From Polyangiaceae bacterium (lineage in GTDB: Bacteria > Myxococcota_A > Polyangia > Polyangiales > Polyangiaceae), in contig JACKEA010000007.1 in the NCBI GenBank assembly GCA_020633235.1, positions 248,001-312,000 of the forward strand: 64,000 nt of DNA, read 5' to 3'. The notes beneath the pieces are model-generated. The model did no database searches. It was not told where the DNA came from and was given only the letters and a program-made list of their open reading frames with translations. The first letter of the stretch is position 1, and the number at the start of each line of letters is the position of its first letter. The position numbers and the translations under genes were made by a program. This document shows, piece after piece, positions 1 through 8,603 of this stretch.

Positions 1-1
1 A

Positions 2-1039
2 CCAGGCGCTGCGCCGGACCGCAGCGCCCTGGGCTTCGATCCGCTGGAGATCGCCGGCATCGGTGGCTACGGGGCGGCGCCCAGCGCCATCTACCTCACG
101 CCCATGTACGCGTACCGCGTGTTCATGCGGCAGCGCGAGCTGCGCACCACGATCGCGCGGCTCACGGCGGAGCTCTCCAATGCCGAGGCGGCGCGGGACC
201 AAGCGCTGGCCAACGTGACGGAAGCGCTGCGGCCGCAGATCGAGGCGGACCAGCGCTTCGCGCCGCTGATGGCGCCGCTCCGGGAGCTCGACGGCGTGAT
301 GCACGAGCGCAGCGCGGCGCTGTCTTCCGCCAACGCGCAGTACCAGAGCGCGATGACGCGCTTCGACGAAGAGACGGCGGCCCTCGACAACCAGCTCGGC
401 GTGAAGCAAAAAGCCGCAGACGCCGCGCAGGCGACGTACGACGAACGCGCGACGGAGCTCGGCCGCGTGGAAGCGCGGTACAAGCGCATCCAGATCGAGA
501 TCCGTAACTTTCGTCAGCAGGCGACGGGCGGACAGCCGAACGCGCCGCTCGCTCCCGAGCATGCCGCGCAGATCGCGCCGCTGGAAGCGCAGGCCAAGGC
601 GCTCGAGCCCGAGCTCACCGAGCGGCGCGCCGTGGCCGCGCAAGCGCGTGCAGTGCTGGACGCCGCCCAGCGCGAAGTGCAGACGATCCAGCAGGGGAAA
701 GCGCGGGTGGACGGACAGCGCCGACAGCTCGACGTGCAGTTCCGGAGGGAGCTCGACTCCCGCGCGGCGGGCGTCCACGACGCCGAGGCCAAGCGCCGCT
801 CGCTGCTCGCCGAGGCCGCGCGCCACGTCATCCACAGCGGGGCCTTCGACATCGACGAAGCGGCCAAGCACGCCATCCAACGCGCCGACGCAGAGGTCCT
901 GCGCGCCACCACGGATCACGAAAAGCACCTGCAGGCCCTCGACGCCTACGACGCCAACGTCGCCAAGAAGGGCCGCACCGTCGCCATCGCCGCCGCCGCC
1001 CTGCTGCTCCTGCTCTTCCTCCTGATCCTCGTCCTCTGA
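2..1039 (+). CDS. Coiled-coil protein with C-terminal membrane anchor (5' end outside window)
   Basis: The frame is open from the first bases of the window, so the true start lies upstream; an internal ATG at 104 is only a possible start. The visible 345 residues are almost entirely charged, Ala/Glu/Arg-rich helix with heptad character, from about residue 40 to 320. The end is a run of about 18 hydrophobic residues (AAAALLLLLFLLILVL) ending exactly at the C-terminus. This looks like a tail-anchored or single-pass membrane protein with a long coiled-coil domain on the other side. No catalytic motif is visible and I do not recognise a family. The next gene runs in the same direction but is separated by a repeat that looks like an operator. 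Confidence 0.75.
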   Translation, partial: PGAAPDRSALGFDPLEIAGIGGYGAAPSAIYLTPMYAYRVFMRQRELRTTIARLTAELSNAEAARDQALANVTEALRPQIEADQRFAPLMAPLRELDGVMHERSAALSSANAQYQSAMTRFDEETAALDNQLGVKQKAADAAQATYDERATELGRVEARYKRIQIEIRNFRQQATGGQPNAPLAPEHAAQIAPLEAQAKALEPELTERRAVAAQARAVLDAAQREVQTIQQGKARVDGQRRQLDVQFRRELDSRAAGVHDAEAKRRSLLAEAARHVIHSGAFDIDEAAKHAIQRADAEVLRATTDHEKHLQALDAYDANVAKKGRTVAIAAAALLLLLFLLILVL

Positions 1040-1047
1040 CCCCGGAA

Positions 1048-1095
1048 ATAGGCAACCTTGCCACTAGGCAACTTTGCCACTAGGCAACTTTGCCT
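1048..1095. repeat. Three tandem 16-bp near-palindromic units
   Basis: The unit TAGGCAACTTTGCCAC is repeated three times head to tail between the upstream stop codon and the next gene. Each unit holds an inverted pair GGCAA / TTGCC separated by two bases, so each could be a dimer site. The array ends about 30 bp before the preferred GTG start of the ATPase gene, which is the position of an operator. Three evenly spaced 16-bp copies suggest cooperative repressor binding; the regulator is unknown. Confidence 0.7.
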
Positions 1096-1124
1096 ACTCC
1101 TTGCGACTCGGTTATTCTTGGGCC

Positions 1125-2663
1125 GTGTTTCGCTCGAGCGCGCCCGTCACCGCCGCTGGCTTCTACGACCGCGAGCAGGCCCTTCATCTCGTCCTGGAAG
1201 CTTTTGCGGCCCTCGCCGCGGGTGCGCCCCGATGGCTCGCTATCGTCGGTCCCCGCAAGGTCGGCAAGACGAGCCTGTTGCTCGAAGCCGCTCGGCAAGC
1301 GCCCTCCGGAATAGACGTCGCCGTGATCGATGTGTTTGAACGCACGCCGCTCGATCTCGAGATCTTCCGGCTGTTGTCCGTCCGCGCCCTGGACGCCATC
1401 CTGGCCGAAGAAGCTGGCACCTCCCTCTCCAGGCACCTGCACCAGCCAGCAGAGTTCCGCGCGGCGCTACATCGAGTCAGGGCGCTCGCCAAGCTCGATG
1501 CTCCGCTCCGAAGCGACCTCGATCGCCTTCCGGAAGAGAAGCCTTCCGCGGAAGCCGTGCGCCGCTGGCTCGACCTTCCAGACGCCGTCTGCAAGCGCCT
1601 CGATCGTCGCGTCGTCATTGCAATCGACGAGGTGCAAGAGCTCGCCAGCCTCGAACGCGGCGGGTTCACGCCATTCTCGTTGATGCGCGCGGTCTGGCAG
1701 CGCCACGAGCGCTCCGCCTACCTCATCTCCGGATCCGCACCGAGCATCCTCCGAGAGCTGGTCACGTCGAAGCACTCGCCCTTCTTTCAGCACTTCCATC
1801 TATTCGACCTGGGGCCGTTCGCGAGACAGGACGCAGAGTCGTTCCTTGTGGACGCATCACCCAGCGATCGCCGTATTCCTCACCCCCTCGCCGAGCGGGT
1901 CGTGGACATCGTCGGCGGACATCCCTTCTACCTGCAGATGGTCGGCGAAGCGATCGTGAGCGAGAACCCACCCTACGACACGGAAACCCTCAAACCCCTG
2001 CTTCAGGGCCTCTTGTTCTCCAGGACCGGACGGCTCTCCCTCTACTTCGAGAACGAGTACGCACGAGCCGTCGGCAACGCCTCCACGGCAGCAGCCACCC
2101 TGCAAGCGGTGGCCGAGCACGGCCCGACCCGCCTCACCGACGTCGCGCACGCCATCCGCGCTTCCACGGCATCCACGGCGCGCTACCTGGAGCGCTTGGG
2201 AGATCTGCTCGAACGCGACGAAGACGGCCTCTACCGCGTCGCGGATTCGCTGTTCTCGACCTGGATCCGCTGGCGAAGCCCCGGCGGAACCACCGTGCCC
2301 ATGAGTGTCATCGGCAACGAGGCGGAACAGGCCGTAGCGGCGTTTCTTGCCAGCCTCGGCTTCGATCTCGTGTACCAGTCCCGCGCTTCCCGAGGCGCGT
2401 TCGATCTTCTCGCGCTCCGCGGCCCGGACCAGCTCGGACTACAGGTCAAGAGAACGAAGCTCCCCCTGCGCTTCGGCAAGCGCGAATGGAACAGGATGGA
2501 CGCCGACGCCAAGCGCTGGGGCTGGCACTGGGCCATCGCGTCTGTATCCCCCACGGGAGAAGTGACCCTCCTCGACCCCGGCCGCGCACATCACGGACGC
2601 GAAATCCGCCTCGACGAAGGCGCGCAGATCGACAACCTCCTCCGCTGGATCGACACGCGCTGA
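1125..2663 (+). CDS. STAND/archaeal-type ATPase fused to a PD-(D/E)XK nuclease-like domain
   Basis: The protein has 512 residues from the GTG at 1125. A TTG at 1074 in the same frame would place the start inside the repeat array, so I prefer GTG. The Walker A motif is GPRKVGKTS near residue 45 and the Walker B is VVIAIDEVQEL near 170, followed by a sensor-like LISGSAPS. This is the arrangement of the archaeal-type ATPase family (Arch_ATPase). A winged-helix-like stretch follows (ATLQAVAEHGPTRLTDVAHA). The last 110 residues (NEAEQAVAAFL, then GAFDLLALRG, then LGLQVKR) match the E / D / (E,Q)xK layout of a DUF234/PD-(D/E)XK-type nuclease. It is likely a DNA-acting accessory or defence protein, but the role is inference. 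It stands alone behind an operator-like repeat. Confidence 0.75.
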   Translation: MFRSSAPVTAAGFYDREQALHLVLEAFAALAAGAPRWLAIVGPRKVGKTSLLLEAARQAPSGIDVAVIDVFERTPLDLEIFRLLSVRALDAILAEEAGTSLSRHLHQPAEFRAALHRVRALAKLDAPLRSDLDRLPEEKPSAEAVRRWLDLPDAVCKRLDRRVVIAIDEVQELASLERGGFTPFSLMRAVWQRHERSAYLISGSAPSILRELVTSKHSPFFQHFHLFDLGPFARQDAESFLVDASPSDRRIPHPLAERVVDIVGGHPFYLQMVGEAIVSENPPYDTETLKPLLQGLLFSRTGRLSLYFENEYARAVGNASTAAATLQAVAEHGPTRLTDVAHAIRASTASTARYLERLGDLLERDEDGLYRVADSLFSTWIRWRSPGGTTVPMSVIGNEAEQAVAAFLASLGFDLVYQSRASRGAFDLLALRGPDQLGLQVKRTKLPLRFGKREWNRMDADAKRWGWHWAIASVSPTGEVTLLDPGRAHHGREIRLDEGAQIDNLLRWIDTR

Positions 2664-2699
2664 CGCCACTCCCGACGTCTTCTGATTGTCGCTGCAACG

Positions 2700-2744
2700 C
2701 GGAACCTCGCGGCCACGCTCGTCGGACCGGAACCTCGCGGCCAC
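2700..2744. repeat. Direct repeat related to the REP left arm
   Basis: The 17-bp sequence CGGAACCTCGCGGCCAC occurs at 2700-2716 and 2728-2744 with a 28-bp period, preceded by TGTCGCTGCAACG and CTCGTCGGAC. It resembles the left arm of the dispersed REP family in this window (GGTCCGCCGCGGAACC followed by TCGCGG), without a matching right arm. It lies between two convergent genes. Confidence 0.6.
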
Positions 2745-2768
2745 ACACCGCGCCAACCGGCCCACGGC

Positions 2769-3341
2769 TCACTCCCCTGGCAGCTCGAACACGCCGCGGA
2801 AGATCTCGTCCACGGCGAGCGTCGCGCCATCGGAGGTCGTGACGTGGCCTCCGGCCTCCGCCCGCCGATACACCCAGTTGTCATCCTTGGCTCGCGAGAA
2901 GTGCTCGATCTGCGGCGACTTCTGCGACACCAGCACGTAGTCCGTCAGCGAGGCGAGATCTTGGTACGCGTCCCACTTGGCGCCGCGATCGTACTGCTCC
3001 GTGTTCGTCGACAAGACTTCCACCACGACCTTCGGGTTCTCGATGACGTCGCTGGTCCCGGTTCTGACTTCCGGTTTGCCGCACACGACCGTTACGTCCG
3101 CGTAGACGTACTTGTCCGTCGCAACGCCGAGCTGCAAGTCCGAGCTGTATACCTCGCACCCCGCCGGCAACTGCGCGCCCAGACTGCGCGCGACTCGAGC
3201 AGCGAGCGCTGCATGGCGCGGCGTGCCGCCCGCCATGGCGAAGATCTCGCCCTCCCAGTACTCATGGCGCTCGGTCTGATCGCGTTCCCACTCCAGGTAT
3301 TCTCCCAATGAGATCCCCGACCGAATCGCAACCCGGCTCAT
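2769..3341 (-). CDS. Uma2 family (DUF820) endonuclease-like protein
   Basis: The protein has 190 residues. The pattern is that of the Uma2 family, a PD-(D/E)XK-fold group expanded in cyanobacteria and myxobacteria. An N-terminal YLEWERDQTERHEYWEGEIF is followed by MAGGTPRHAALAARV. The putative catalytic part is YADVTVVCG, then NPKVVVEVLS, where D and the ExL/EVLS segment supply the acidic residues, and then KWDAYQDLASLTDYVLVSQ. Family members are usually annotated as putative restriction endonucleases, but their function is mostly unproved. It converges with the upstream ATPase-nuclease gene. Start at ATG 3341. Confidence 0.85.
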   Translation of the reverse strand: MSRVAIRSGISLGEYLEWERDQTERHEYWEGEIFAMAGGTPRHAALAARVARSLGAQLPAGCEVYSSDLQLGVATDKYVYADVTVVCGKPEVRTGTSDVIENPKVVVEVLSTNTEQYDRGAKWDAYQDLASLTDYVLVSQKSPQIEHFSRAKDDNWVYRRAEAGGHVTTSDGATLAVDEIFRGVFELPGE

Positions 3342-3427
3342 GCGCTACAGGCTACGCCCTCCACGAAGGCAACGCCACGCTCCGTCGCCCTCAGCGCCGC
3401 GCACGTCTTCCGGTGTATCCTCACGCG

Positions 3428-4468
3428 ATGCGGTGGGCGGCGTGGCTAGCGGTCGTGATGGGCGTCGTTGCTTGTGGTGAGAGCGCGGGCGACGGACCTG
3501 CCTCGGCAAGTGGTGGCAGCGCCGGCACCTCGACCGGTGGCGCATCCGGCAGCGCGGGAACCGCGGGCGATGCCGGAACCGGTGGCGGCAGCGCGGGAAC
3601 CGGTGGCGGCAGCGGCAGCGCGGGCTCGAGCGGCGGCGCCGGCGCGGGAGGCGCGCCCGAGCGCGTATGGGGTGTCACCGTGGACGCCATCGATCCCCTC
3701 GCCGACATCACGGCATCCCTCCAGAAGCTTCCGGTACGGCCAACGACGCGCATCGTATTCGACGAATTCGTACCCGCGACGGACTACGTCACCGCGACCA
3801 AGCAGATCCACACCGTCAGCGACGTCATGGGCGAGATCTTGGACTCCTTCTACGTCAGCCAATACTCCGTGAGTGAGTACCAAGCGCGCACGTCGGAATA
3901 CCTGACAGCGCTCTCCGCCGACGTGGATATCTGGGAGATCGGCAACGAAGTGAACGGCGAGTGGCTCTGCGCCGAGAACGCTTCCAACTGCACCGCCCAG
4001 CAAACCAAGGACGTCGTCGCCAAGATCCAGGGTGCACATGATCTCGTCGTGCAAAAGGGCGGCAAGACGGCGCTGACGCTCTACTACAACGAAGATTGCT
4101 GGTCGGACCCCAAGAACGAGATGTTCACCTGGGCGGCAGCAAACCTCTCGCCGGCCCTACGCCAAGAGCTCGACTGGGTGCTCGTCAGCTACTACGAGGA
4201 CGACTGCAACGATCTACAGCCCGACTGGCAAACCGTGTTCTCCAAGCTCGCAACCCTGTTCCCGAACGCGAAGCTCGGCATCGGGGAGTGCGGCACCGTG
4301 AAGCCCGCCAAGAAGGCGGAGTACGTCACGCGGTATTACACGATGCAAGTCTCCGAGCCTCGTTTCATCGGCGGCTTCTTCTGGTGGTACTACCGCCAGG
4401 ACATGGTGCCCTTCACGAAGCCGCTGCACACCACGCTGAGCGACACCATTCAAAGTCAGCTCCCTTGA
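3428..4468 (+). CDS. Lipoprotein with glycoside-hydrolase-like TIM-barrel domain
   Basis: I take the ATG at 3428, which gives a clean lipoprotein signal peptide ending in VMGVVACG (lipobox VVAC). A linker of about 50 residues rich in Gly, Ser, Ala and Thr follows, as in myxobacterial surface lipoproteins. The 260-residue globular part shows WEIGNEVNGEW, the Asn-Glu acid/base motif of clan GH-A glycosidases, and later KLGIGECGT, where the Glu could be the nucleophile. It probably cleaves an extracellular polysaccharide; the exact family is uncertain. The last 21 codons are imperfectly duplicated just downstream of the stop. Confidence 0.75.
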   Translation: MRWAAWLAVVMGVVACGESAGDGPASASGGSAGTSTGGASGSAGTAGDAGTGGGSAGTGGGSGSAGSSGGAGAGGAPERVWGVTVDAIDPLADITASLQKLPVRPTTRIVFDEFVPATDYVTATKQIHTVSDVMGEILDSFYVSQYSVSEYQARTSEYLTALSADVDIWEIGNEVNGEWLCAENASNCTAQQTKDVVAKIQGAHDLVVQKGGKTALTLYYNEDCWSDPKNEMFTWAAANLSPALRQELDWVLVSYYEDDCNDLQPDWQTVFSKLATLFPNAKLGIGECGTVKPAKKAEYVTRYYTMQVSEPRFIGGFFWWYYRQDMVPFTKPLHTTLSDTIQSQLP

Positions 4469-4485
4469 CTGACACGCACGCCATC

Positions 4486-4548
4486 TTGCCCTTCGCCAAG
4501 CCGCTACACACCCCTCCCAGCGGCAACATTCAAAGCCAGCTGCCTTAG
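4486..4548 (+). pseudogene. Duplicated 3' tail of the preceding lipoprotein gene
   Basis: These 63 bases repeat the last 63 bases of the upstream gene (4406-4468) with an 80-bp offset. The copy would encode LPFAKPLHTPPSGNIQSQLP plus stop, against VPFTKPLHTTLSDTIQSQLP plus stop in the gene. It has no start codon or ribosome site, so it is a non-functional fragment. Confidence 0.7.
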
Positions 4549-4631
4549 TGCACGGATCGTCCGGGCACCCAGCAACGGTGGTCGTCGCGTCCCCGTTCCC
4601 CCGATGTAGGGCAACTATTTGCTCAGATTCA

Positions 4632-4676
4632 TGATCATTCGGTGGGGCATGGTCGACCAAGTGCGCCGAATGATCA
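4632..4676. terminator. Inverted repeat downstream of the carboxylase gene
   Basis: TGATCATTCGG at 4632-4642 is matched by CCGAATGATCA at 4666-4676, a perfect 11-bp stem around a 23-base loop. It lies between two convergent genes and may act as a transcript end. It has no clear T-run, so a protein-binding site is also possible. Confidence 0.4.
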
Positions 4677-4771
4677 CTCTAGTGAGCATTTTTCGGAGGC
4701 TATTTTCCGTGGGGCGATCCCCCCTGTCATCCGTCGAAAGCTCCAGCCCCACGCCCACAAAAGAAGCGGCG

Positions 4772-6331
4772 TCAGAGCGGGATGTTGCCGTGCTTCTTCG
4801 GCGGGTTTTCCGCGCGCTTGTGGGCGAGCATCTCGAGGCTCGTGGCGAGACGCTTGCGGAGCTCTCGCGGGTAGATGACCTCGTCCACGAAGCCGAGCTC
4901 GGCGGCCTTGTACGGGTTGGCGAAGGTCTCGCGATACTCGGCGGAGAACTTCGCCGCCGTGGCCGCCTTGTCGTCCGCGGCGGCGATCTCTTGCCGGTAC
5001 ACGATGTTCACCGCGCCGTCCGGACCCATCACCGCGATCTCGGCGCTGGGGAAGGCGAAGTTCACGTCGCCGCGGATGTGCTTGGAGCTCATGACGTCGT
5101 ACGCGCCACCGTAGGCCTTGCGCGTGATCACCGTGAGCTTCGGCACCGTCGCTTCGCAGAACGCATACAAGAGCTTGGCGCCGTGCATGATGATGCCGTG
5201 GTGCTCCTGGTCCACGCCGGGCAAGAAGCCGGGCACGTCCACCCAGGTCACGATCGGAATGTTGAAGCAGTCGCAAAAGCGCACGAAGCGCGCGGCCTTC
5301 ACGCTGGCCTCGATGTCGAGCACGCCCGCCAGGTACGCCGGCTGATTCGCCACCACGCCGATGCTCCGTCCCCCGATGCGCGCGAAGCCCACCACCATGT
5401 TCTTGGCGTAGTGCTCGTGCACCTCATACAGGTAACCTTCGTCCACCACCGCGCTGATGACCTGCTTCATGTCGTACGGCTTGTTGCTCTCGAGCGGAAT
5501 CATGTCGTCCAGCTCGGGCACCTCGCGGTCCGTGGGGTCGCCGTTGGGTTTGAGGGGCGGATCTTCCGCGTTGTTCGGCGGCAAGAAGCCGTACAGCTCC
5601 CGGATCTGCGCGATGCACTCGCGATCATCCCGCGCCGTGAAGTGCGCCACGCCGCTCTTCTCCGCGTGAGCCCGCGCGCCGCCCAGCTCTTCCTTCGTCA
5701 CCTCTTCGTGCGTCACCGCCTTGATGACGTCCGGGCCGGTGATGAACATGTAGCTCGACTCCTCCACCATGTAGATGAAGTCGGTGATCGCCGGGGAGTA
5801 CACCGCGCCCCCCGCGCATGGCCCCATGATCGCGCTGATCTGCGGGATGACGCCGCTGGCCAGGGTATTGCGCAGGAAGATGTCCGCGTAGCCCGCCAGG
5901 CTCTCCACGCCTTCCTGAATGCGCGCGCCGCCGGAGTCGTTCAGGCCGATCACGGGAGCGCCCACCTTCATGGCGAGGTCCATCACCTTGCAGATCTTGG
6001 ACGCGTACGCCGCGCTCAGCGATCCGCCGAACACCGTGAAGTCCTGAGCGAACAGGAACACGCGCCGTCCGTCGATGGTGCCATGACCGGTCACCACGCC
6101 GTCGCCCAGCACCTTCTGCTCTTGCATGCCGAAATCGGTGCAGCGATGGGTGACGAAACGATCCAGCTCCACGAAGCTGCCCGGATCCAACAGCAGATCG
6201 ATACGTTCCCGCGCGGTCAGCTTGCCCGCGGCGTGCTGCTTCTCGATCCGCTTCTTGCCGCCACCTTCCAGGGCCTTGTCGTTCATCGCGTCGAGACGCG
6301 AAAGGACTTCCGAGCGCTCAGCTTTGCTCAT
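4772..6331 (-). CDS. pccB: Acyl-CoA carboxylase beta (carboxyltransferase) subunit, propionyl-CoA type
   Basis: The 519-residue protein is the full length of the biotin-dependent carboxyltransferase beta subunit. It transfers carboxyl from biotin to propionyl- or acetyl-CoA, giving methylmalonyl- or malonyl-CoA. Diagnostic segments are GKLTARERIDLLLDPGSF, LNDSGGARIQEGVESL and the oxyanion-forming IMGPCAGGAVYSPA in the N-terminal half, and VDVPGFLPGVDQEHHGII and KAYGGAYDVMSSKHI in the C-terminal half. No biotin carboxylase or biotin carrier gene is nearby, so the partner is encoded elsewhere. A long open frame on the opposite strand is a codon-bias shadow. Confidence 0.95.
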   Translation of the reverse strand: MSKAERSEVLSRLDAMNDKALEGGGKKRIEKQHAAGKLTARERIDLLLDPGSFVELDRFVTHRCTDFGMQEQKVLGDGVVTGHGTIDGRRVFLFAQDFTVFGGSLSAAYASKICKVMDLAMKVGAPVIGLNDSGGARIQEGVESLAGYADIFLRNTLASGVIPQISAIMGPCAGGAVYSPAITDFIYMVEESSYMFITGPDVIKAVTHEEVTKEELGGARAHAEKSGVAHFTARDDRECIAQIRELYGFLPPNNAEDPPLKPNGDPTDREVPELDDMIPLESNKPYDMKQVISAVVDEGYLYEVHEHYAKNMVVGFARIGGRSIGVVANQPAYLAGVLDIEASVKAARFVRFCDCFNIPIVTWVDVPGFLPGVDQEHHGIIMHGAKLLYAFCEATVPKLTVITRKAYGGAYDVMSSKHIRGDVNFAFPSAEIAVMGPDGAVNIVYRQEIAAADDKAATAAKFSAEYRETFANPYKAAELGFVDEVIYPRELRKRLATSLEMLAHKRAENPPKKHGNIPL

Positions 6332-6379
6332 GACGCGCGGCGAGTTACCACGAGCCTAGCCCCGCGTCATTTCCCGTGA

Positions 6380-6395
6380 GGTTCCGCGGCGAACC
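6380..6395. repeat. REP right arm
   Basis: GGTTCCGCGGCGAACC, followed by AGCAAAAATTGGAATGG, lies just upstream of the carboxylase gene. It is a single right arm of the dispersed family, with one base change from GGTTCCGCGGCGGACC. Confidence 0.75.
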
Positions 6396-6463
6396 AGCAA
6401 AAATTGGAATGGGGCAGCTGGATGTTGGCGCGGCGCGAATCCCGTCGCGAGGGCGCCGGCGCT

Positions 6464-7615
6464 TCACGGATCCAGGTACTCCACTTCCACGCCGCGCGGT
6501 GTGCGGAACCGTGTCACGCCATCACCCCGCGACACGACCCAGTCCGGCCCCGCCGGCACTTTCCCGAAGCCTCCGGGCGTGTCCACGATGAGCTTTGGGA
6601 TCGCGATGCCGCTCAGGCGCCCTTGCAACGCCTCCATGATGTCGATGCCGCGCTGGAGCGGCGTGCGGAGGTGTCCGGTACCCCGCACGGGATCCGCCTG
6701 AAGCAGGTAATACGGCCGCGCGCGCTGGCGCACCAAGCCGCGGAACAGCTCGGCGAGCACGGCTGCGTCGTCGTTCACGCCGGCGAGGAGCACGCTGTGG
6801 TTCATCACCGGAAAGCCCGCGTCCGCCAGCCGGCGGAGCGCGCGACACGCCTCGGGCGTGAGCTCCTTCGGATGATTGAAGTGCGTCATCACCCAGATCG
6901 GATGAAAAGCGCGCAGCGCCTTCACGAGCTCCGCGCTGATGCGCTGCGGCAGGGCCACCGGCACGCGCGTGGCGAGGCGAATGGTTTCGATGCTGTCGAT
7001 CGCGCGAAGCTTCTCCAGCACGCGCACCAGCTTGTCGGTGGACAGCGCCAGCGGATCCCCGCCGCTGACGATCACGTCGCGCACCTCCGGGTGGGCCCGC
7101 AGGTACTCGAACGCGGGCGAGAGGCGCGAGAGCGAGCGCGCGCCACCCCCGCTGCCCACGATGCGGCTCCGCGTGCAGAAGCGGCAGTACACGGCGCAGC
7201 GATCCGTCAGCAGCAAGAGCGCGCGATCCGGATAGCGCTGGATCAGCTCCGGCGCGACCTGGTGCGCTTCTTCGCCCAGTGGATCGCGAAGATCCCCTGG
7301 CGTCTCCACGCTCTCGGACGCGTGGGGCACCACCTGGCGTCGAATGGGGCACGCGGGATCCGTCGCGTCACACAGCGACAGGTAATAGGGCGTGACGGAA
7401 ATGGGCAGCCCGGCGCGCTCCGCGGCCTGGGCGCCGGACATCTCTTCCGGCGTCAGCGCCAGGGCTCGGTCGAGGCCGGCGGCGGTTCGCACCGCGTTCT
7501 GCAGCTGCCAGCGCCAGTCGCGCGGACGCTTCTTCGGAGACGACTTCGGCTTTGGCGGCGACGAGACGATCGGCAGCGCGGCGGCGTCACTTCTTTGGCG
7601 GAGCGGGTCCTCCAC
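6464..7615 (-). CDS. KamA-family radical SAM aminomutase (lysine 2,3-aminomutase type)
   Basis: The protein has 383 residues. The radical SAM cluster motif CAVYCRFC (CxxxCxxC) follows RALLLLTDR, and the conserved VIVSGGDPLALS and THFNHPKELTPEA segments of lysine 2,3-aminomutases are present. Members either interconvert lysine and beta-lysine or, as EpmB, modify elongation factor P. No EpmA or efp gene is visible here, so the substrate is open. The coding region overlaps the end of the parvulin gene by 29 bp, so the two are probably cotranscribed. An internal start slightly downstream is possible. Confidence 0.88.
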   Translation of the reverse strand: MEDPLRQRSDAAALPIVSSPPKPKSSPKKRPRDWRWQLQNAVRTAAGLDRALALTPEEMSGAQAAERAGLPISVTPYYLSLCDATDPACPIRRQVVPHASESVETPGDLRDPLGEEAHQVAPELIQRYPDRALLLLTDRCAVYCRFCTRSRIVGSGGGARSLSRLSPAFEYLRAHPEVRDVIVSGGDPLALSTDKLVRVLEKLRAIDSIETIRLATRVPVALPQRISAELVKALRAFHPIWVMTHFNHPKELTPEACRALRRLADAGFPVMNHSVLLAGVNDDAAVLAELFRGLVRQRARPYYLLQADPVRGTGHLRTPLQRGIDIMEALQGRLSGIAIPKLIVDTPGGFGKVPAGPDWVVSRGDGVTRFRTPRGVEVEYLDP

Positions 7616-8588
7616 TCTTGTTCTCCACCGTTGGCAACACCACTTCGCCCAGCGCCTTGTCGTCGATCTTGACCGGAAACTTCTCGCGCAAACGCTTTTG
7701 CAGGTTGCTCTCCAGGTCCTGGAGCTTCTTCTGCACCAACGTCACTCGGATGGTGCGCTCCGCGTCCGCGAAGCTGCGATCCCGCGCGTCGGTCTTTCCC
7801 GTCATGCGCACGATGTGGAACTTGTCCCCCACCTTCACCACGTCGTCGTAGATGCCGCCCACCGCGCCGACCTGGAACACCGCCTTGCGCAGCTCCTCCG
7901 GCACCCGGGGGTTGTCGCCCTTCTCTTCACCCGGCGGACCGACGATGCCGAGATCTCCGGCCAACTCCAACGGCTGCGTCGCGGACGGCGCCGGCGGCTT
8001 GTCGAGCGAGTGCTCTTGCACCAGCTTGCCCCATTGCATCGGGGTCGCCTTCTTCGCCTCGGCCAGGAGCTTCTTCGCTTCCGCTTCGCTGCCCACCACC
8101 AAGTGCGCCACTCGGCGGCGCTCCGGATCGCGGAACTCCGCACGGTGCGCGTCGTAGTACTTGCGCACTTCCGCCTCGGGAATGTCGCTGGGCGACGGCA
8201 GCTCCGCGCGCACGGCCTTGAGCAGCTCGTCCCGCAGGATCTGGCGCACGCGCTCCTTGGTGCGCGGCTCTTTGTCGAGCCCCCGCTTCTTCGCCTCGCG
8301 CGAGAGGAGCTCCACCTTGATGATCTCGTCGAGCAGCTGCTTGCGTCGCTCCGGCGACTGGTAGCGAAGCCGCTCGTAGGGATCCATCCGGTCGATCACC
8401 GCGGCGTAGTCCCCGAGGGTGATCACCCGATCTCCCACGGTGGCCAGCGGCTTGGCGGCCAGCTCGGGAGACAGCGTCATGGGAGCCGCGCTCGCAGACG
8501 CCGCGGCGGACGGCTGCTCCAGCGCGTCCTTGTCGCAGGCAGCCACGGTCAGCGCCGCCAGCGCGGCGAAGATCAGGGCGGATCGCAT
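7587..8588 (-). CDS. Parvulin-type peptidyl-prolyl isomerase lipoprotein
   Basis: The 333-residue protein begins with a lipoprotein signal (FAALAALTVAAC, lipobox VAAC). The N-terminal half has the helical SurA/PrsA-like chaperone layout. It includes VGDRVITLGDYAAVIDRM and LLDEIIKVELLSREAKKRG. A PpiC-like domain follows at about residues 150-275 (RRRVAHLVVGSEAEAKKLL, then GAVGGIYDDVVKVGDKFHIV). It should act in the periplasm in folding secreted or outer-membrane proteins. The end overlaps the aminomutase start. Confidence 0.85.
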   Translation of the reverse strand: MRSALIFAALAALTVAACDKDALEQPSAAASASAAPMTLSPELAAKPLATVGDRVITLGDYAAVIDRMDPYERLRYQSPERRKQLLDEIIKVELLSREAKKRGLDKEPRTKERVRQILRDELLKAVRAELPSPSDIPEAEVRKYYDAHRAEFRDPERRRVAHLVVGSEAEAKKLLAEAKKATPMQWGKLVQEHSLDKPPAPSATQPLELAGDLGIVGPPGEEKGDNPRVPEELRKAVFQVGAVGGIYDDVVKVGDKFHIVRMTGKTDARDRSFADAERTIRVTLVQKKLQDLESNLQKRLREKFPVKIDDKALGEVVLPTVENKSGGPAPPKK

Positions 8589-8603
8589 GACCGCCCGGCA
8601 ATA

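Noticed and set aside
4619..6379. 586-codon plus-strand frame opposite the carboxylase gene
   Set aside because: Its composition (Arg/His/Val/Leu/Ala-rich) is typical of antisense frames; the carboxylase on the minus strand has all family motifs.
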